A stretch of DNA of 64,000 nucleotides from Sphaerisporangium viridialbum (GCF_049674955.1 NZ_CP187232.1:8618001-8682000), one strand, 5' to 3'; positions 23,967-33,097 are shown, counted from the first letter of the stretch. Program-made: numbers and translations. The notes: generated from the sequence alone by a model not told the origin.

Positions 23967-24923
23967 TCATGTGCCGGTGGCGCGGGTGAAGCGGGCGGCC
24001 CAGTCGCGGAGGTGGTCGACCAGCTCGGGCGGGTGGATCACCTCGAACTCCGCGCCCACCATGCCCAGCGCCATCGCCGGCCAGTCGAGCGTGTCGGACG
24101 TCATGCGCAGCCGGCACCGCCCGTCGTCGATCTCCTCGATCGTCGCCCACTGGCCGACGGCGACGCGCACGGTCGCGGCGGGCGCGTGCACCACCGCCTC
24201 GACGGCGAGCGGCGGGACGATGTTGTCGATGCCGGCCCGTACGAACGTCGCGGCATCCTCGGCGGGCAGCTCGCGCGGACGGAACCGCTCGGCGGTGCTG
24301 CGCGGGTCGCCGAGCCGGTCGAGCCGGAAGCTGCGCCAGTCGTGGCGGGTCAGGTCGTAGGCGACCAGGTACCACCTGCGGCCGAGCGAGACCAGCCGGT
24401 GCGGCTCGACATGGCGGTCGGTCAGCTCTCCCCCGCGCGCCTTGTAGGAGAAGCGCAGCCGTTCCTCGTCCCGGCAGGCCTGCGCGACGGCGGTGAGCAC
24501 CCCGGCGTCGACGGTCGGCCCCGCGCCCCAGACCGTGGGCACGGTGGCGGCGCGCAGCGCCTCGATGCGCCTGCGCAGGCGGGGCGGCATGACCTGGACG
24601 ATCTTCGTCAGCGCGCGTACCGAGGACTCCTCGATGCCGGCGACCGCTCCCTGGGCGGCCAGCCGGAGGCCGATGGCCAGCGCGACCGCCTCCTCGTCGT
24701 CGACCAGCAGCGGCGGCAGCGCGGCCCCCGCGGCGAGCTGGTAGCCCCCGTCGACGCCGCGATGGGCCTCCACCGGGTAGCCGAGCTCGCGGAGCCGGTC
24801 GACGTCGCGGCGCAGGGTGCGGACGGAGACCTCCAGCCTTCCGGCCAGCTCAGTGCCCGGCCAGTAGCGGTGTGTCTGGAGCAGGGAGAGCAGCCGCAGC
24901 GTTCGTGAGCTCGTGTTCGCCAT
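23967..24923 (-). CDS. WYL-domain transcriptional regulator (HTH_11 + WYL)
   Basis: The 318-residue protein has an N-terminal winged helix (LLSLLQTHRYWPGTELAGRL, SVRTLRRDVDRLRELGY) and a WYL domain with the motif itself in GRRWYLVAYDLTRHDWRSFR. A C-terminal extension domain (WCX-like) follows. It is divergent from the second DHA2 exporter at 25010 with 86 bp between, so it likely controls that gene in response to a small molecule or nucleic acid ligand. Confidence 0.93.
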   Translation of the reverse strand: MANTSSRTLRLLSLLQTHRYWPGTELAGRLEVSVRTLRRDVDRLRELGYPVEAHRGVDGGYQLAAGAALPPLLVDDEEAVALAIGLRLAAQGAVAGIEESSVRALTKIVQVMPPRLRRRIEALRAATVPTVWGAGPTVDAGVLTAVAQACRDEERLRFSYKARGGELTDRHVEPHRLVSLGRRWYLVAYDLTRHDWRSFRLDRLGDPRSTAERFRPRELPAEDAATFVRAGIDNIVPPLAVEAVVHAPAATVRVAVGQWATIEEIDDGRCRLRMTSDTLDWPAMALGMVGAEFEVIHPPELVDHLRDWAARFTRATGT

Positions 24924-25009
24924 ATCTTCAGGGTGCTCGTCATTCAGGTCAGAAAGTGGCCGCTATCGACCCTAGCGTGGTCTCATCGTCGTCGTACTCA
25001 GGAGACCTG

Positions 25010-26470
25010 ATGACCGCAATACTCGAAGCCCCTCCCGCGGCCGGAGCGGCGTCCCCGTACCGGTGGCGCTGGCTCGCCTTCTCGGCCGTGATGGCCTCGA
25101 GCGTGATGGACCTTCTCGACTCGACCGTGATGAACACCGCCGCGCCGGCGATCCGTGCGGACCTTGGCGGCTCGTATGCCACCGTGCAGTGGATGGCCGC
25201 GGGTTACACCATGGCGCTGGCGGTCATGCTGCTCATCGGCGGGCGGCTCGGCGACATGTTCGGCCGTAAGCGCATGCTGCTGGTCGGCGTCGGCGGGTTC
25301 ACCCTCGCCTCGATGATCTGCGCCGTGTCGGTCTCGCCCGAGATGCTGCTCGCCGCACGGGGGCTGCAGGGCGCGTTCGGCGCGGTGATGCTGCCGCAGG
25401 GTTTCGGCCTCATCCGCGACCTGTTCCCGCCCGCCGAGATGAAGAAGGCGTGGACCGCCTTCGGGCCGATCATGGGCCTGTCGGCGGTGCTCGGGCCCAT
25501 CGTCGGCGGCGTGCTGATCGACGCCGACCTGTTCGGCACCGGCTGGCGCATGATCTTCCTGGTCAACGCGCCCATCGGCGGGTTCGTCCTCGTGGTCGCG
25601 GCTCGCTTCCTGCCGGCCACGCCTCCCGCGGTCCGCTCCGCGCGCCTCGACACGCTGGGCGTGGTCCTCGCGGCGGCGGGCACGTTCATGCTGATCTTCC
25701 CGCTGGTCCAGGGGCGTGAGCTGGGCTGGCCGGTCTGGATCTTCGCCATGCTGGCGTGCTCGATCCCCGTGCTCGTGCTGTTCGGGTGGCACCAGCTCCG
25801 CCGCAAGCGCGCGGGGGCGACCCCGCTGGTCGAGCCCAGCGTGTTCGCCAGGCGCTCGTACGTCTCGGGCGTGCTGTTCGCGATCGTGTTCACCGGCGCG
25901 ATGGGCGGCACCATGCTCACCCTCGGCGTCTTCATGCAGGTCGGCCTGGGTTACACGCCCCTGAGGGCCAGCCTGACCACGATGCCGTGGGCGCTGGGCG
26001 CGATGATCGGATCCGGCGTCAGCGGCGCGCTGATGGCCAAGCTCGGCCGCAGGCTGCTGCACCTCGGCCTGGCCGGCATGGGCATCGGGCTGGCCGTCCT
26101 CTGCGTGGTGCTCAGGCAGTCGGGCGTGGGCATCGGCAGCACCGACTTCATCGTCCCGCTGCTGATCGGCGGCGTCGGCATGGGCATGATCTTCGTGCCG
26201 CTCTTCGACATCATCCTCGGCGACGTCGCCGACCACGAGGTGGGCTCGGCCTCCAGCGCCCTGCAGGCCGTCCAGCAGCTCGGCATGTCGCTGGGCGTCG
26301 CCGTGATCGGCACGATCTTCTTCGCGGTCCTCGGCACCCAGGCCCACCACACCGTGCGCGACGCCCTCGACGCCGCCGAGACGACCTCGCTGGTCACCAT
26401 CGGCCTGATCGCGCTCGCGTTCGCGCTCGGGTTCCGCCTCCCGAGGCAGGCCCGCGCCCACTCCATGTGA
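25010..26470 (+). CDS. MFS drug exporter, DHA2 family (second copy)
   Basis: The 486-residue transporter is a close relative of the one at 9040-10749: SPYRWRWLAFSAVMASSVMD, GGRLGDMFGRKRMLLVGVGG, GPIMGLSAVLGPIVGG and LIFPLVQGRELGWPVW occur in both with small changes. It lacks the long cysteine-containing loop before the last helix. Start ATG 25010 has GGAGACC just upstream. The partner regulator is a WYL protein rather than TetR, so the two exporters respond to different signals. Confidence 0.93.
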   Translation: MTAILEAPPAAGAASPYRWRWLAFSAVMASSVMDLLDSTVMNTAAPAIRADLGGSYATVQWMAAGYTMALAVMLLIGGRLGDMFGRKRMLLVGVGGFTLASMICAVSVSPEMLLAARGLQGAFGAVMLPQGFGLIRDLFPPAEMKKAWTAFGPIMGLSAVLGPIVGGVLIDADLFGTGWRMIFLVNAPIGGFVLVVAARFLPATPPAVRSARLDTLGVVLAAAGTFMLIFPLVQGRELGWPVWIFAMLACSIPVLVLFGWHQLRRKRAGATPLVEPSVFARRSYVSGVLFAIVFTGAMGGTMLTLGVFMQVGLGYTPLRASLTTMPWALGAMIGSGVSGALMAKLGRRLLHLGLAGMGIGLAVLCVVLRQSGVGIGSTDFIVPLLIGGVGMGMIFVPLFDIILGDVADHEVGSASSALQAVQQLGMSLGVAVIGTIFFAVLGTQAHHTVRDALDAAETTSLVTIGLIALAFALGFRLPRQARAHSM

Positions 26471-26661
26471 CCTTCCCTCATACGCCTCCGGTCGCGCGCC
26501 TCGCGGCCGGAGGCGTACGGGTACCCCGGAATCTGGGAATTACCTGGGGCTCCGGCAACTGGTTGTTAACGATGTGACCGATGAGCCCCGTGCGACTTGA
26601 CCTATTTGGTGGGATTCGGCCAGCATGATCCGCCCCCACTATGGCCACGGAAGGAACTGGC

Positions 26662-28356
26662 GTGCGCCGCCGCACACGAGCTCTCGGTCTTCTCCTCACC
26701 CTCCTCCTGACCGGTGGCGGGATCTCCCAGGCGGCACCGGCCGCCGCCCTCGACACGCTGGCGGCCGTGAAGCCCAGCGCGGAGTGTCAGGGCGACTGGC
26801 TACCCGCCACGCCGACCTCCGCCCAGGTCATGTCGGGCGAGGTGCAGTTCCTCGACCTGCCGCCCGTCAAGATCGGCAAGACGATCGACTGGCGCTGGAG
26901 CCCGTACAAGAACCGCTCCTGGGACATGGTCTTCTCCTCGCTGCGCTGGGTCGGCAGGCTCGTCGCCGACTACGAGACCTCCGGGGAGGAGAGCTACCTC
27001 AAGCGTGCCACCGAGCTGGTCAAGAGCTGGGTGGAGAGCAACCCGCGCGGCAGCTCCCGCGCCAGCCAGTACGCCTGGGCCGAGCACCCCATCGCGCTGC
27101 GCGCCCCCGTGCTCGTGTGCCTGAGCAGGCACGTCAAGGCGTCATGGCTCACCGGCAGCCTCGCCGACCACGCCAAGATGCTGTCGAACCCGGCCCTGTA
27201 CGAGAAGGGCCACAACCACGGCATGGACCAGGACATCGCGCTGCTGCGCATCGGCTGCCGTACCGGGCACAAGGAATGGACTGACCTCGCCATCCGGCGC
27301 ATGACCGGATCGGTGAAGCTGGACATCGACTCGCAGGGCGCGCTCCAGGAGCAGGCTCCGCGCTACGGCATCTACGTCCACGAGCGGCTGAAGGTCGGGA
27401 TGGAGGCCATCACCGACTGCGGGCGCAAGATTCCGTCCGAGATCGAGAAGCGCTGGGAGTCGCTGGAGGCGTACATCACCCACGCCACCGGGCCGAACGG
27501 CTTCATGGTGCCGATCGGCGACGGCGGCGCCGACGTCAAGCCCTCGGGCTACAAGCACTCCAAGAAGACCGTGCAGGTGTTCAAGGCCGGCTACGCCTTC
27601 GGCCGTACGGCGTGGGACAAGCCCGAGTCCGCGTACTACTCCATCCGGTTCGGCCCGGCCCTGAAGTTCCACGGGCACGAGGACCACATGGGCGTGACCT
27701 ACTACGCGCAGGGCCATGACGTGCTGGTGGAGGCCGGTTTCCACTCCTACGAGCAGACCTCCTACCGCTACTGGACGATGTCCCCCGAGGCGCACAACGT
27801 GCCGGTCGTGGTGGGCAAGCCGTTCCGGGGGCGTACGGCCACGCCGCTGGTCAACTCCTCGATCAAGGGCGACCGGCAGTCGTACAAACTCACCGACAAG
27901 GCCTACGGCGTGAGCCGCACCCGATCGGTGCTGGTCAACCACGGCGACGACCTGATGGCGGTGCTCGACACCGTGCCGTCCGGCGCGCAGGCCCGCAGCT
28001 ACTGGCACCTCGACCCGGCGCTCACCCCGGTTTCCACCAGCGGCGGCCAGATCGTGGTGAAGGACAAGTCCGGGTGGAAGGCCACACTCGTCCAGCTCGC
28101 CATGCCGTCGTGCAAGCCGATCTCCGGCCAGTCGGTCGTGCGCGGCCAGACGAACCCGTACCAGGGGTGGGTGTCGCCGTCCTACATGAAGAAGGTGCCC
28201 GCCTCAGTGGTGGTCTCCCCCGCCACGGGCTCCCTGCTCACCGTCGTCGTCCCGGGCACGGACAAGCCTGACATCACCTGCTCCGGCACCCGCGTCAAGG
28301 TCGAAACCTCCGACGGCGCCACCTCCTTCCGAGCCGCCTCCGGAAACCTCTCGTAG
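26662..28356 (+). CDS. Secreted heparinase II/III-like polysaccharide lyase
   Basis: The 564-residue protein has a signal peptide (RRRTRALGLLLTLLLTGGG, cleavage near AAPAAALD), an N-terminal alpha-toroid domain with NPALYEKGHNHGMDQDIALL, and a C-terminal heparinase II/III-like domain containing FHGHEDHMGVTYYAQGHDVL and VEAGFHSY. Such lyases split uronic-acid polysaccharides such as alginate, heparan or bacterial exopolymers. GTG 26662 is preferred over ATG 26641 because GGAAGGA lies at the proper distance and the signal peptide then starts directly with basic residues. No transporter or other lyase gene is next to it. Confidence 0.85.
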   Translation: MRRRTRALGLLLTLLLTGGGISQAAPAAALDTLAAVKPSAECQGDWLPATPTSAQVMSGEVQFLDLPPVKIGKTIDWRWSPYKNRSWDMVFSSLRWVGRLVADYETSGEESYLKRATELVKSWVESNPRGSSRASQYAWAEHPIALRAPVLVCLSRHVKASWLTGSLADHAKMLSNPALYEKGHNHGMDQDIALLRIGCRTGHKEWTDLAIRRMTGSVKLDIDSQGALQEQAPRYGIYVHERLKVGMEAITDCGRKIPSEIEKRWESLEAYITHATGPNGFMVPIGDGGADVKPSGYKHSKKTVQVFKAGYAFGRTAWDKPESAYYSIRFGPALKFHGHEDHMGVTYYAQGHDVLVEAGFHSYEQTSYRYWTMSPEAHNVPVVVGKPFRGRTATPLVNSSIKGDRQSYKLTDKAYGVSRTRSVLVNHGDDLMAVLDTVPSGAQARSYWHLDPALTPVSTSGGQIVVKDKSGWKATLVQLAMPSCKPISGQSVVRGQTNPYQGWVSPSYMKKVPASVVVSPATGSLLTVVVPGTDKPDITCSGTRVKVETSDGATSFRAASGNLS

Positions 28357-28380
28357 CACAAGCTGGGGCCCCATCGCGGC

Positions 28381-28421
28381 GCAGCATGATCTCTCTGTAT
28401 CGCGCGGAGAGATCATGCTGC
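28381..28421. terminator. Perfect hairpin after the lyase gene
   Basis: GCAGCATGATCTCTC (28381-28395) and its complement (28407-28421) form a 15-bp stem with an 11-base loop, 25 bp after the lyase stop. No T-run follows. It could terminate transcription or be a protein-binding site. Confidence 0.6.
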
Positions 28422-28589
28422 CCCGTGTTCACCAGGCCGGCCAATGGGAACCGGCGGCGAACGGCGTCATAGTCGATCGGCTGTCCGTCATTCACGCGAA
28501 GCAATCTAGATGAAGTCGCGTGAAGGCGCAGGAAGACCGATCTCGCGCGGCGTCGGAGAAGTTCGGTCAAGGTTGCACACTGGCTCTTG
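28422..28589. other. Possible small remnant ORF between lyase and Nudix genes
   Basis: On the minus strand a frame starting with TTG near 28570 reads protein-like for a stretch (VNDGQPIDYDAVRRRFPLAG) but then crosses the hairpin and the lyase 3' end. It has no good start signal. It could be a fragment of a lost gene that once followed the Nudix gene by 19 bp. Confidence 0.25.
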
Positions 28590-29048
28590 CTAATCCGGCT
28601 TGCCGTGGATCAGGAGGCGATGGGACTCCTGGATGTCTTCTGGAAGGTCGTCCGGTGAGAACCAGCGCGCCTCCAGGATTTCGAAGGAGTCGATGGTGAT
28701 CGTTCCGCCGGTCGCCTCCGCCTCGTACGCCACTTCCACTCGCAGCTTGAAGCCGCTTTTGAGGTAGGAGAGCCGTCCGACACGGACGTGCAAGCCCGCC
28801 TCTTCGCGTACCTCGCGGACGATCGTGTCCTCGAAGGTCTCGCCCTTGTTCGCGTACCCGCTCGGCAGCCCCCACTGCCGCCCCTCCGGCCAGAACCGGT
28901 GCTTGAGCAGGAGCACGTTGCCGTCGACGTCCCTCACGACCCCTGTGACGCCGACCATGAACTTGGCATGCCGGATCCACAGAACCCACCACTGAAGCGG
29001 CCCCTGCAAAAGCCGCCAGACCCGGACAATCAGTCTCTTCATCTTCAT
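28590..29048 (-). CDS. Nudix hydrolase
   Basis: The 152-residue protein contains a complete Nudix box, GYANKGETFEDTIVREVREE (continuing AG-L), matching GX5EX7REUXEEXGU. The N-terminal part has a hydrophobic amphipathic stretch (GPLQWWVLWIRHAKF). It hydrolyses a nucleoside diphosphate linked to another group; the substrate is not predictable. It is isolated: 410 bp upstream on its side hold no gene. Confidence 0.9.
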   Translation of the reverse strand: MKMKRLIVRVWRLLQGPLQWWVLWIRHAKFMVGVTGVVRDVDGNVLLLKHRFWPEGRQWGLPSGYANKGETFEDTIVREVREEAGLHVRVGRLSYLKSGFKLRVEVAYEAEATGGTITIDSFEILEARWFSPDDLPEDIQESHRLLIHGKPD

Positions 29049-29458
29049 TCCTTCAATTGAGCGACCTGACGCAGATCAACACAGGCACCCGGTTCATCTA
29101 GATTTCTTAGGTTTGAGCTGCTCAACGTACTGCCGAATTCGCAGGCGATCCGCAGGGAAGGCACTGTCCCAATCATGGGTCAGTGGAACCCACGCTGCGG
29201 GTTGATGGCTTTCCCCGCTCAGCGGACGCGACCCCTCCCGCTCCCCACTCCCACCCCCACCGCCCTAATTGGACCGGCGTCCAAGCAGGGCGCAAGTCGC
29301 ACCCAAGATCGTGTGAGAAGAATTCTCCGGGAGATCCCCTGGGGGAGAAACCGTGTTGGCCGGTGACCGGACACGGCGCGGGAACCTGCGGCTTCGCCGG
29401 TTCACGCTGTTCCGGCACGACTTTCCCCCCCTCGGGCAAGGAAGTGAAGGAGAAGGTC
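29049..29458. other. Intergenic region before the secreted orphan, no gene supported
   Basis: The stretch has mixed composition, a somewhat AT-rich part near 29100-29160, and a GGGAGATCCCC-type local palindrome around 29330-29345. It should contain promoters for the Nudix gene (minus) and the secreted-protein gene (plus). An open frame from 29183 that runs into the secreted-protein gene lacks actinobacterial codon bias. Confidence 0.5.
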
Positions 29459-29809
29459 ATGAGAACACGCGGAATCACCGGTGTGGCGATCGCCACCGCC
29501 CTGGCCGGTGGGCTTCTTGTCCCGGCGCTCCCGGCCTCGGCCGCCGACCAGCAACCAGCGACCGTCACCATCAGGACCAGCAAGATCCTAGAACCACAGA
29601 CCGGCACCAACCTGTTCCTCAAGTGCCCCGACACCCACCCGTGGTACACGACCGCGGTGATAACCGGCTACTACACCTGGTCGGGGACCCCGCCCTATCC
29701 GCTGAAGGAATACCGGCAGCAGCTGTCCGTCTTCTTCAAAAACGAATCCCGCTCGAAGGACATGCTGGCTGAGATACAGCTGGAGTGCACTCCGGTCAGG
29801 CCGTTCTAG
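29459..29809 (+). CDS. Small secreted protein of unknown function
   Basis: The 116-residue product has a clear signal peptide (MRTRGITGVAIATALAGGLL, ending around PASAADQQ) and a mature part of about 85 residues with two cysteines (LFLKCPDTHPW and IQLECTPV) that may form a disulfide. Aromatic residues are clustered in GYYTWSGTPPYPL. AAGGAG precedes ATG 29459. It resembles the many small exported proteins of actinomycetes; no family is recognised. Confidence 0.75.
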   Translation: MRTRGITGVAIATALAGGLLVPALPASAADQQPATVTIRTSKILEPQTGTNLFLKCPDTHPWYTTAVITGYYTWSGTPPYPLKEYRQQLSVFFKNESRSKDMLAEIQLECTPVRPF

Positions 29810-29850
29810 GGCCTTTACGGAGTTCGGAAGCCAAATTCGAGTGCGAAAAA

Positions 29851-29946
29851 GGGCACGGCTCCTGAAGATCGGCGGTATCTGACACCGTTCGATCTTCGGA
29901 GGAAGCCGTGCCCGTGGCCCTATCATCGCTGATCGGCCCGCGCTGA
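29851..29946 (+). mobile_element. Remnant of an insertion sequence left end (possibly ISAs1-like)
   Basis: An imperfect long inverted repeat (29851-29871 with 29890-29913) is followed by GTG 29908 and twelve codons reading VPVALSSLIGPR before a stop. That N-terminus resembles the start of ISAs1-family transposases (…SSLI.PA…) as I remember them. The rest of the transposase is absent. Inference only; it needs a database comparison. Confidence 0.4.
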
Positions 29947-30086
29947 GACTCGGGCGGATATATTCTCGGCTTCTTCGCCACGTGCTTCCTTCCCGGAATA
30001 CCTCTGACCCTACTTGGGTCCGAGTCCGGAAGGTTCGGGGCACCTCACAAACAGGCGCTCCGCGCCGAACGGCTCGGGCCGCGCCC

Positions 30087-30131
30087 TGTGGGGGCAAGCC
30101 CCCACACCTCCAACGAGGGGCAAGCCCCTCG
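30087..30131. repeat. Two adjacent hairpins with identical GGGGCAAGCCCC core
   Basis: TGTGGGGGCAAGCCCCCACA (30087-30106) and CGAGGGGCAAGCCCCTCG (30114-30131) each form a stem of 7-8 bp closed by GCAA, a stable GNRA tetraloop. They lie 74 bp past the stop of the GNAT gene on its downstream side, and may be its terminators or a small structured RNA. The rest of 29947-30204 shows no gene. Confidence 0.6.
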
Positions 30132-30204
30132 CGCTCCCCGATCGAAGCGGCAACCGGACACCGCTTCCAAGCAAGGAGAGCGCCCCCACTGCGCCCATGG
30201 CACT

Positions 30205-30735
30205 TCAGCCACGGAGCTTGAGGGCCATCACGTCGGCTGTTTCGGCGTCCGGGAAGGGTTGCATCGTAGCCACGACCTGCCAGCCCAGATGCTCGTACAT
30301 GGCATGGGCCGGGGCGGCGGGCAAGGACAGCAGAATCGCCCATGGCTCGGGGCGGGTGGCCAGCAATTCCTCCAGGAGCTGCCTGCCGTATCCTTTGCCG
30401 CGATATTCGCGAATCAGATTGAGTTCCACGACGGCGAAGTTGTCGGTATCGACAAGTTCCGCAGAAGGACCTGGACCGCCACCCCACCACCGCCCGGCGG
30501 GAATGCGAAACCCGAAGGCGAACCCGGCCAGAGCGTCGCCATCTCGGGCGGACACGAGATGAAACCCCTCCCCCGCCATCTGTTTGCGGGTACGGTCCAG
30601 GAATCGGTCCCTCTGGTACAGCGGCCCGGAGTTGTACGGCGGCTCAGCGCGGATATCCAGATAGACGGTGGCGAACTCCTCACCAATTACGTCCGCTGCC
30701 TGCTCCCCATCGAAGTGCGCAAACGTGATGCCCAT
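30205..30735 (-). CDS. GNAT family N-acetyltransferase
   Basis: The 176-residue protein shows the acetyl-CoA loop in IREYRGKGYGRQLLEELLA (R/Q-x-x-G-x-G/A) and the C-terminal APAHAMYEHLGWQVVATM typical of GNAT enzymes. The start ATG 30735 shares its A with the TGA stop of the XRE gene, so the two are translated together. In actinomycetes such regulator-acetyltransferase pairs are common near specialised metabolism genes, but none is evident here. Substrate unknown. Confidence 0.9.
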   Translation of the reverse strand: MGITFAHFDGEQAADVIGEEFATVYLDIRAEPPYNSGPLYQRDRFLDRTRKQMAGEGFHLVSARDGDALAGFAFGFRIPAGRWWGGGPGPSAELVDTDNFAVVELNLIREYRGKGYGRQLLEELLATRPEPWAILLSLPAAPAHAMYEHLGWQVVATMQPFPDAETADVMALKLRG

Positions 30736-32060
30736 CAGTTCCTCTTGGTTGCCGATGACATGAGTAGTTCGCGGTATGCGACCGCTGTTGACCGCGTGTG
30801 CTCTACCGCAGGTACAGCCGAGGCGACGAAGGCCGCGTTGTGCAGCACGAACCGGTTGATGAGATCGGGACTCATCCTGGTGAGGACCGTGCCCGCGTGT
30901 TCGAGCCCAGAGTCGATGTGGCCGCGCCGCACTTCCGTATGGGCACGGTGTAGTTCGACCTGGGCGCGTTGCCGACTCGACTCGGACGGATAGGCGTTGA
31001 TCGCCTCCTGTTGAACCTCATCAACGTCGCAATGTCCTTTGAGGGTGTACACCAGAGACCGCGAGTACAGGAGTCTGGTCTCTGGCCACCCATCGATCGA
31101 CTGCCTGTCCGAGGTGACGGCATCGGGGAGGCAGTCGTACACGCGCGCCTGCGCCTCGAGGTCGATGTACGCGTCGGCGGTGTTGCCGACCAGGGCGAAC
31201 GCGTGGGCCCGGGCACCGTAGGCCTGGGAGGTGGCGACGCAAGGGCGGCCCTGAGTCAGTTCCAGTGCCTTGGTGATGCGGGACAGCACCAGCGGCACCG
31301 GTCGCCCCTCGTGAAGTGCCTGTACCGCCTCGCGCGCGTATACCAACGCCAGGAGTTCATGGTCGCCGGTTTGATCGGCCGAGCGCTGTGCGGACCTCCA
31401 CCAATGGTGGGATTCACGCGCTTGCCCCGCGCAACCGAGCGCGTAGGCCAGCAGCATCGTCATCTGGGTGTTGACCCGCAGCCATCTGGTCATCTCAGTG
31501 GACGCGACAGAGGTCATGGCCTGCTGGAGAGCGAGCAGGTCCACTGACAGGTCGCGTATCACCTCATGGATGGAAGAGGAAAACACCAAGTGGGCATATT
31601 CCCACGCGCTCTCCTCCCAGTCGCCGATCCTTGGACGTCCGATCCTGTGGTCGATGATTGTCCTGAGGCTTTCGAGGCCATCCATGGGCGGCACGGCCGC
31701 AGCGGCTCCAACAGCGGCCATTCCAGCGAGGAGACGACGGCGCAGAAGGTCCATACCCACACCATCCCACTGTGCGGGAGAAGCCGAATCGGCTGACAAC
31801 GCCACATTGGCAAGCGCGGAAGCATGCAAGGCCACAAGAAACCCGTCCGCGCCGTAGAGGCGGTCGAGCCTCTTCACAGCATCAGTTGACGGTTTTCGCT
31901 CACCTCGTTCCCATCGGGCCAGATTCGACCAGTCGCCCAGGGTTTCCGCTCCTGCCTGTTGAAGCGTCAGACCGCGTTGTTCCCGCCAATGCCGCAGGCC
32001 GGCTCCGAAGAGATGCCAGGGGGATGCCGCAGGGTCTACCGGGTCGGGGGTGCGAGGCAT
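30735..32060 (-). CDS. XRE-type regulator with C-terminal TPR-like domain
   Basis: The 441-residue protein starts at ATG 32060 after GAGGAG. Residues 15-75 form a helix-turn-helix (GAGLRHWREQRGLTLQQAGA, DWSNLARWERGERKPS); a small hydrophobic patch (LLAGMAAVGAAAAVPP) follows, then some 280 residues of helical repeats (AYALGCAGQARESHHWWRSA, AHAFALVGNTADAYIDLEAQ) like a TPR sensor. The layout is that of peptide- or pheromone-sensing actinomycete regulators. It is coupled to the GNAT gene and divergent from two small genes. Confidence 0.88.
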   Translation of the reverse strand: MPRTPDPVDPAASPWHLFGAGLRHWREQRGLTLQQAGAETLGDWSNLARWERGERKPSTDAVKRLDRLYGADGFLVALHASALANVALSADSASPAQWDGVGMDLLRRRLLAGMAAVGAAAAVPPMDGLESLRTIIDHRIGRPRIGDWEESAWEYAHLVFSSSIHEVIRDLSVDLLALQQAMTSVASTEMTRWLRVNTQMTMLLAYALGCAGQARESHHWWRSAQRSADQTGDHELLALVYAREAVQALHEGRPVPLVLSRITKALELTQGRPCVATSQAYGARAHAFALVGNTADAYIDLEAQARVYDCLPDAVTSDRQSIDGWPETRLLYSRSLVYTLKGHCDVDEVQQEAINAYPSESSRQRAQVELHRAHTEVRRGHIDSGLEHAGTVLTRMSPDLINRFVLHNAAFVASAVPAVEHTRSTAVAYRELLMSSATKRN

Positions 32061-32323
32061 GCCAGCTCCTCGTTTTGGTCCCGTTTGGCCAGCGTATTCT
32101 GCCAAAACGTTGCCCTTGGAATCAGGTCTGATCACCTCCAGCATGACACAGAGGCCCTACGCGATGCGCTTGCTCGATAGCGCAACGTCACCCGAGAAGG
32201 CGAGCCCGCCGAGGCGTGGACACCTGGCGGGCTCCTTGATCGCACACTGGAGGTGCGACCCATGCATGACTGTAAATCCGATCCTCGTCGAACGCAGAAC
32301 TTCAGCGGACGAAGGGGGGCGCG

Positions 32324-32617
32324 GTGAGTGTCCTTGCTGTTCGGCGGCAGGTGGGCGGGCGGCATCGTTCGGGGAGGCCTGTGGAGGAGGTGGTTCGCCG
32401 GCCGCGTGACGTCGTTCAGAAAGCGGAGGCCGCGCAGCTCGACGTACTGGAGCCCGGGTGGGTGGTGGTCTATCTGACGCACCGGCGCCGGTTCTGCGCG
32501 TTCGCGTGCCTTGAGGGGCTCGGCGACGAGGTGGTCGAAGCGCGTACGGCCGCGGAACTGCGACGGATGATGCGCGACGCCGAGGCTCAGCGCGTACGAG
32601 ACGGTCGCGGATGGTGA
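32324..32617 (+). CDS. Small hypothetical protein
   Basis: The 97-residue product from GTG 32324 is basic at the N-terminus and then has a compact-looking domain (EPGWVVVYLTHRRRFCAFAC, EGLGDEVVEARTAAELRRMM). No family recognised. It overlaps the next gene by 7 bp and is divergent from the XRE gene; the 263 bp between 32061 and 32323 contain no other gene and should hold both promoters. Confidence 0.55.
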   Translation: MSVLAVRRQVGGRHRSGRPVEEVVRRPRDVVQKAEAAQLDVLEPGWVVVYLTHRRRFCAFACLEGLGDEVVEARTAAELRRMMRDAEAQRVRDGRGW

Positions 32618-32973
32618 TCCGGGACGAGCCGCCGGCCGGCAGCGTCTCCCCGGCCAAGGCGGGCGCGTACCGCCGTGCACTCGCCGAGCTGAGCGACATC
32701 CTGCCGGGCTTCCGATGCCGGCCCGTGGATCGGATCCGCCTCACCCTGCAGGGGCCCAGGACCCGGTTCAGCAGGACGGTTCTGATGGCACCGCACATGG
32801 ACGTGTACGCCGGGCCGGCTCTGGTCGCGACCGTCTACGTCGCAGATCCGCGAAGGCCCCGCTTCCGCATCGTCCGATGCGATGGCGTCGTCGTCTCCGC
32901 CGACATGCCGGACGCCGCCGAGCACCTCGCCGGACGGCAGGCGGGAGCCTCCTCCGAGAGCCGGAGGACGTGA
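32611..32973 (+). CDS. Small hypothetical protein
   Basis: A 120-residue protein whose ATG lies within the end of the previous gene (ATGGTGA overlap), so the pair is likely coupled. The sequence (AGAYRRALAELSDILPGFRC, MDVYAGPALVATVYVADPRR, FRIVRCDGVVVSADMP) suggests a small alpha/beta domain. No known family. The gene ends 124 bp before the convergent TetR gene. Confidence 0.55.
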   Translation: MVIRDEPPAGSVSPAKAGAYRRALAELSDILPGFRCRPVDRIRLTLQGPRTRFSRTVLMAPHMDVYAGPALVATVYVADPRRPRFRIVRCDGVVVSADMPDAAEHLAGRQAGASSESRRT

Positions 32974-33097
32974 ACGTCGCGACCCCGGGGTTCGATCTCC
33001 CCCGGGGTCGCGGCATCCACGTCACGGTCGGGGGATATGCGGATCAGTGACCCGAAGGCGAACGTCGTTCTCCCGGCGCTGAACCCCCCGCCGACGA

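Noticed and set aside
29183..29458. N-terminal extension of the small secreted protein
   Set aside because: The extension lacks codon bias and would bury the clear signal peptide; ATG 29459 has its own ribosome site.
32157..32798. Minus-strand 213-codon frame opposite the two small genes
   Set aside because: Arg/Pro-rich composition typical of antisense frames, and the plus-strand pair has better start signals.
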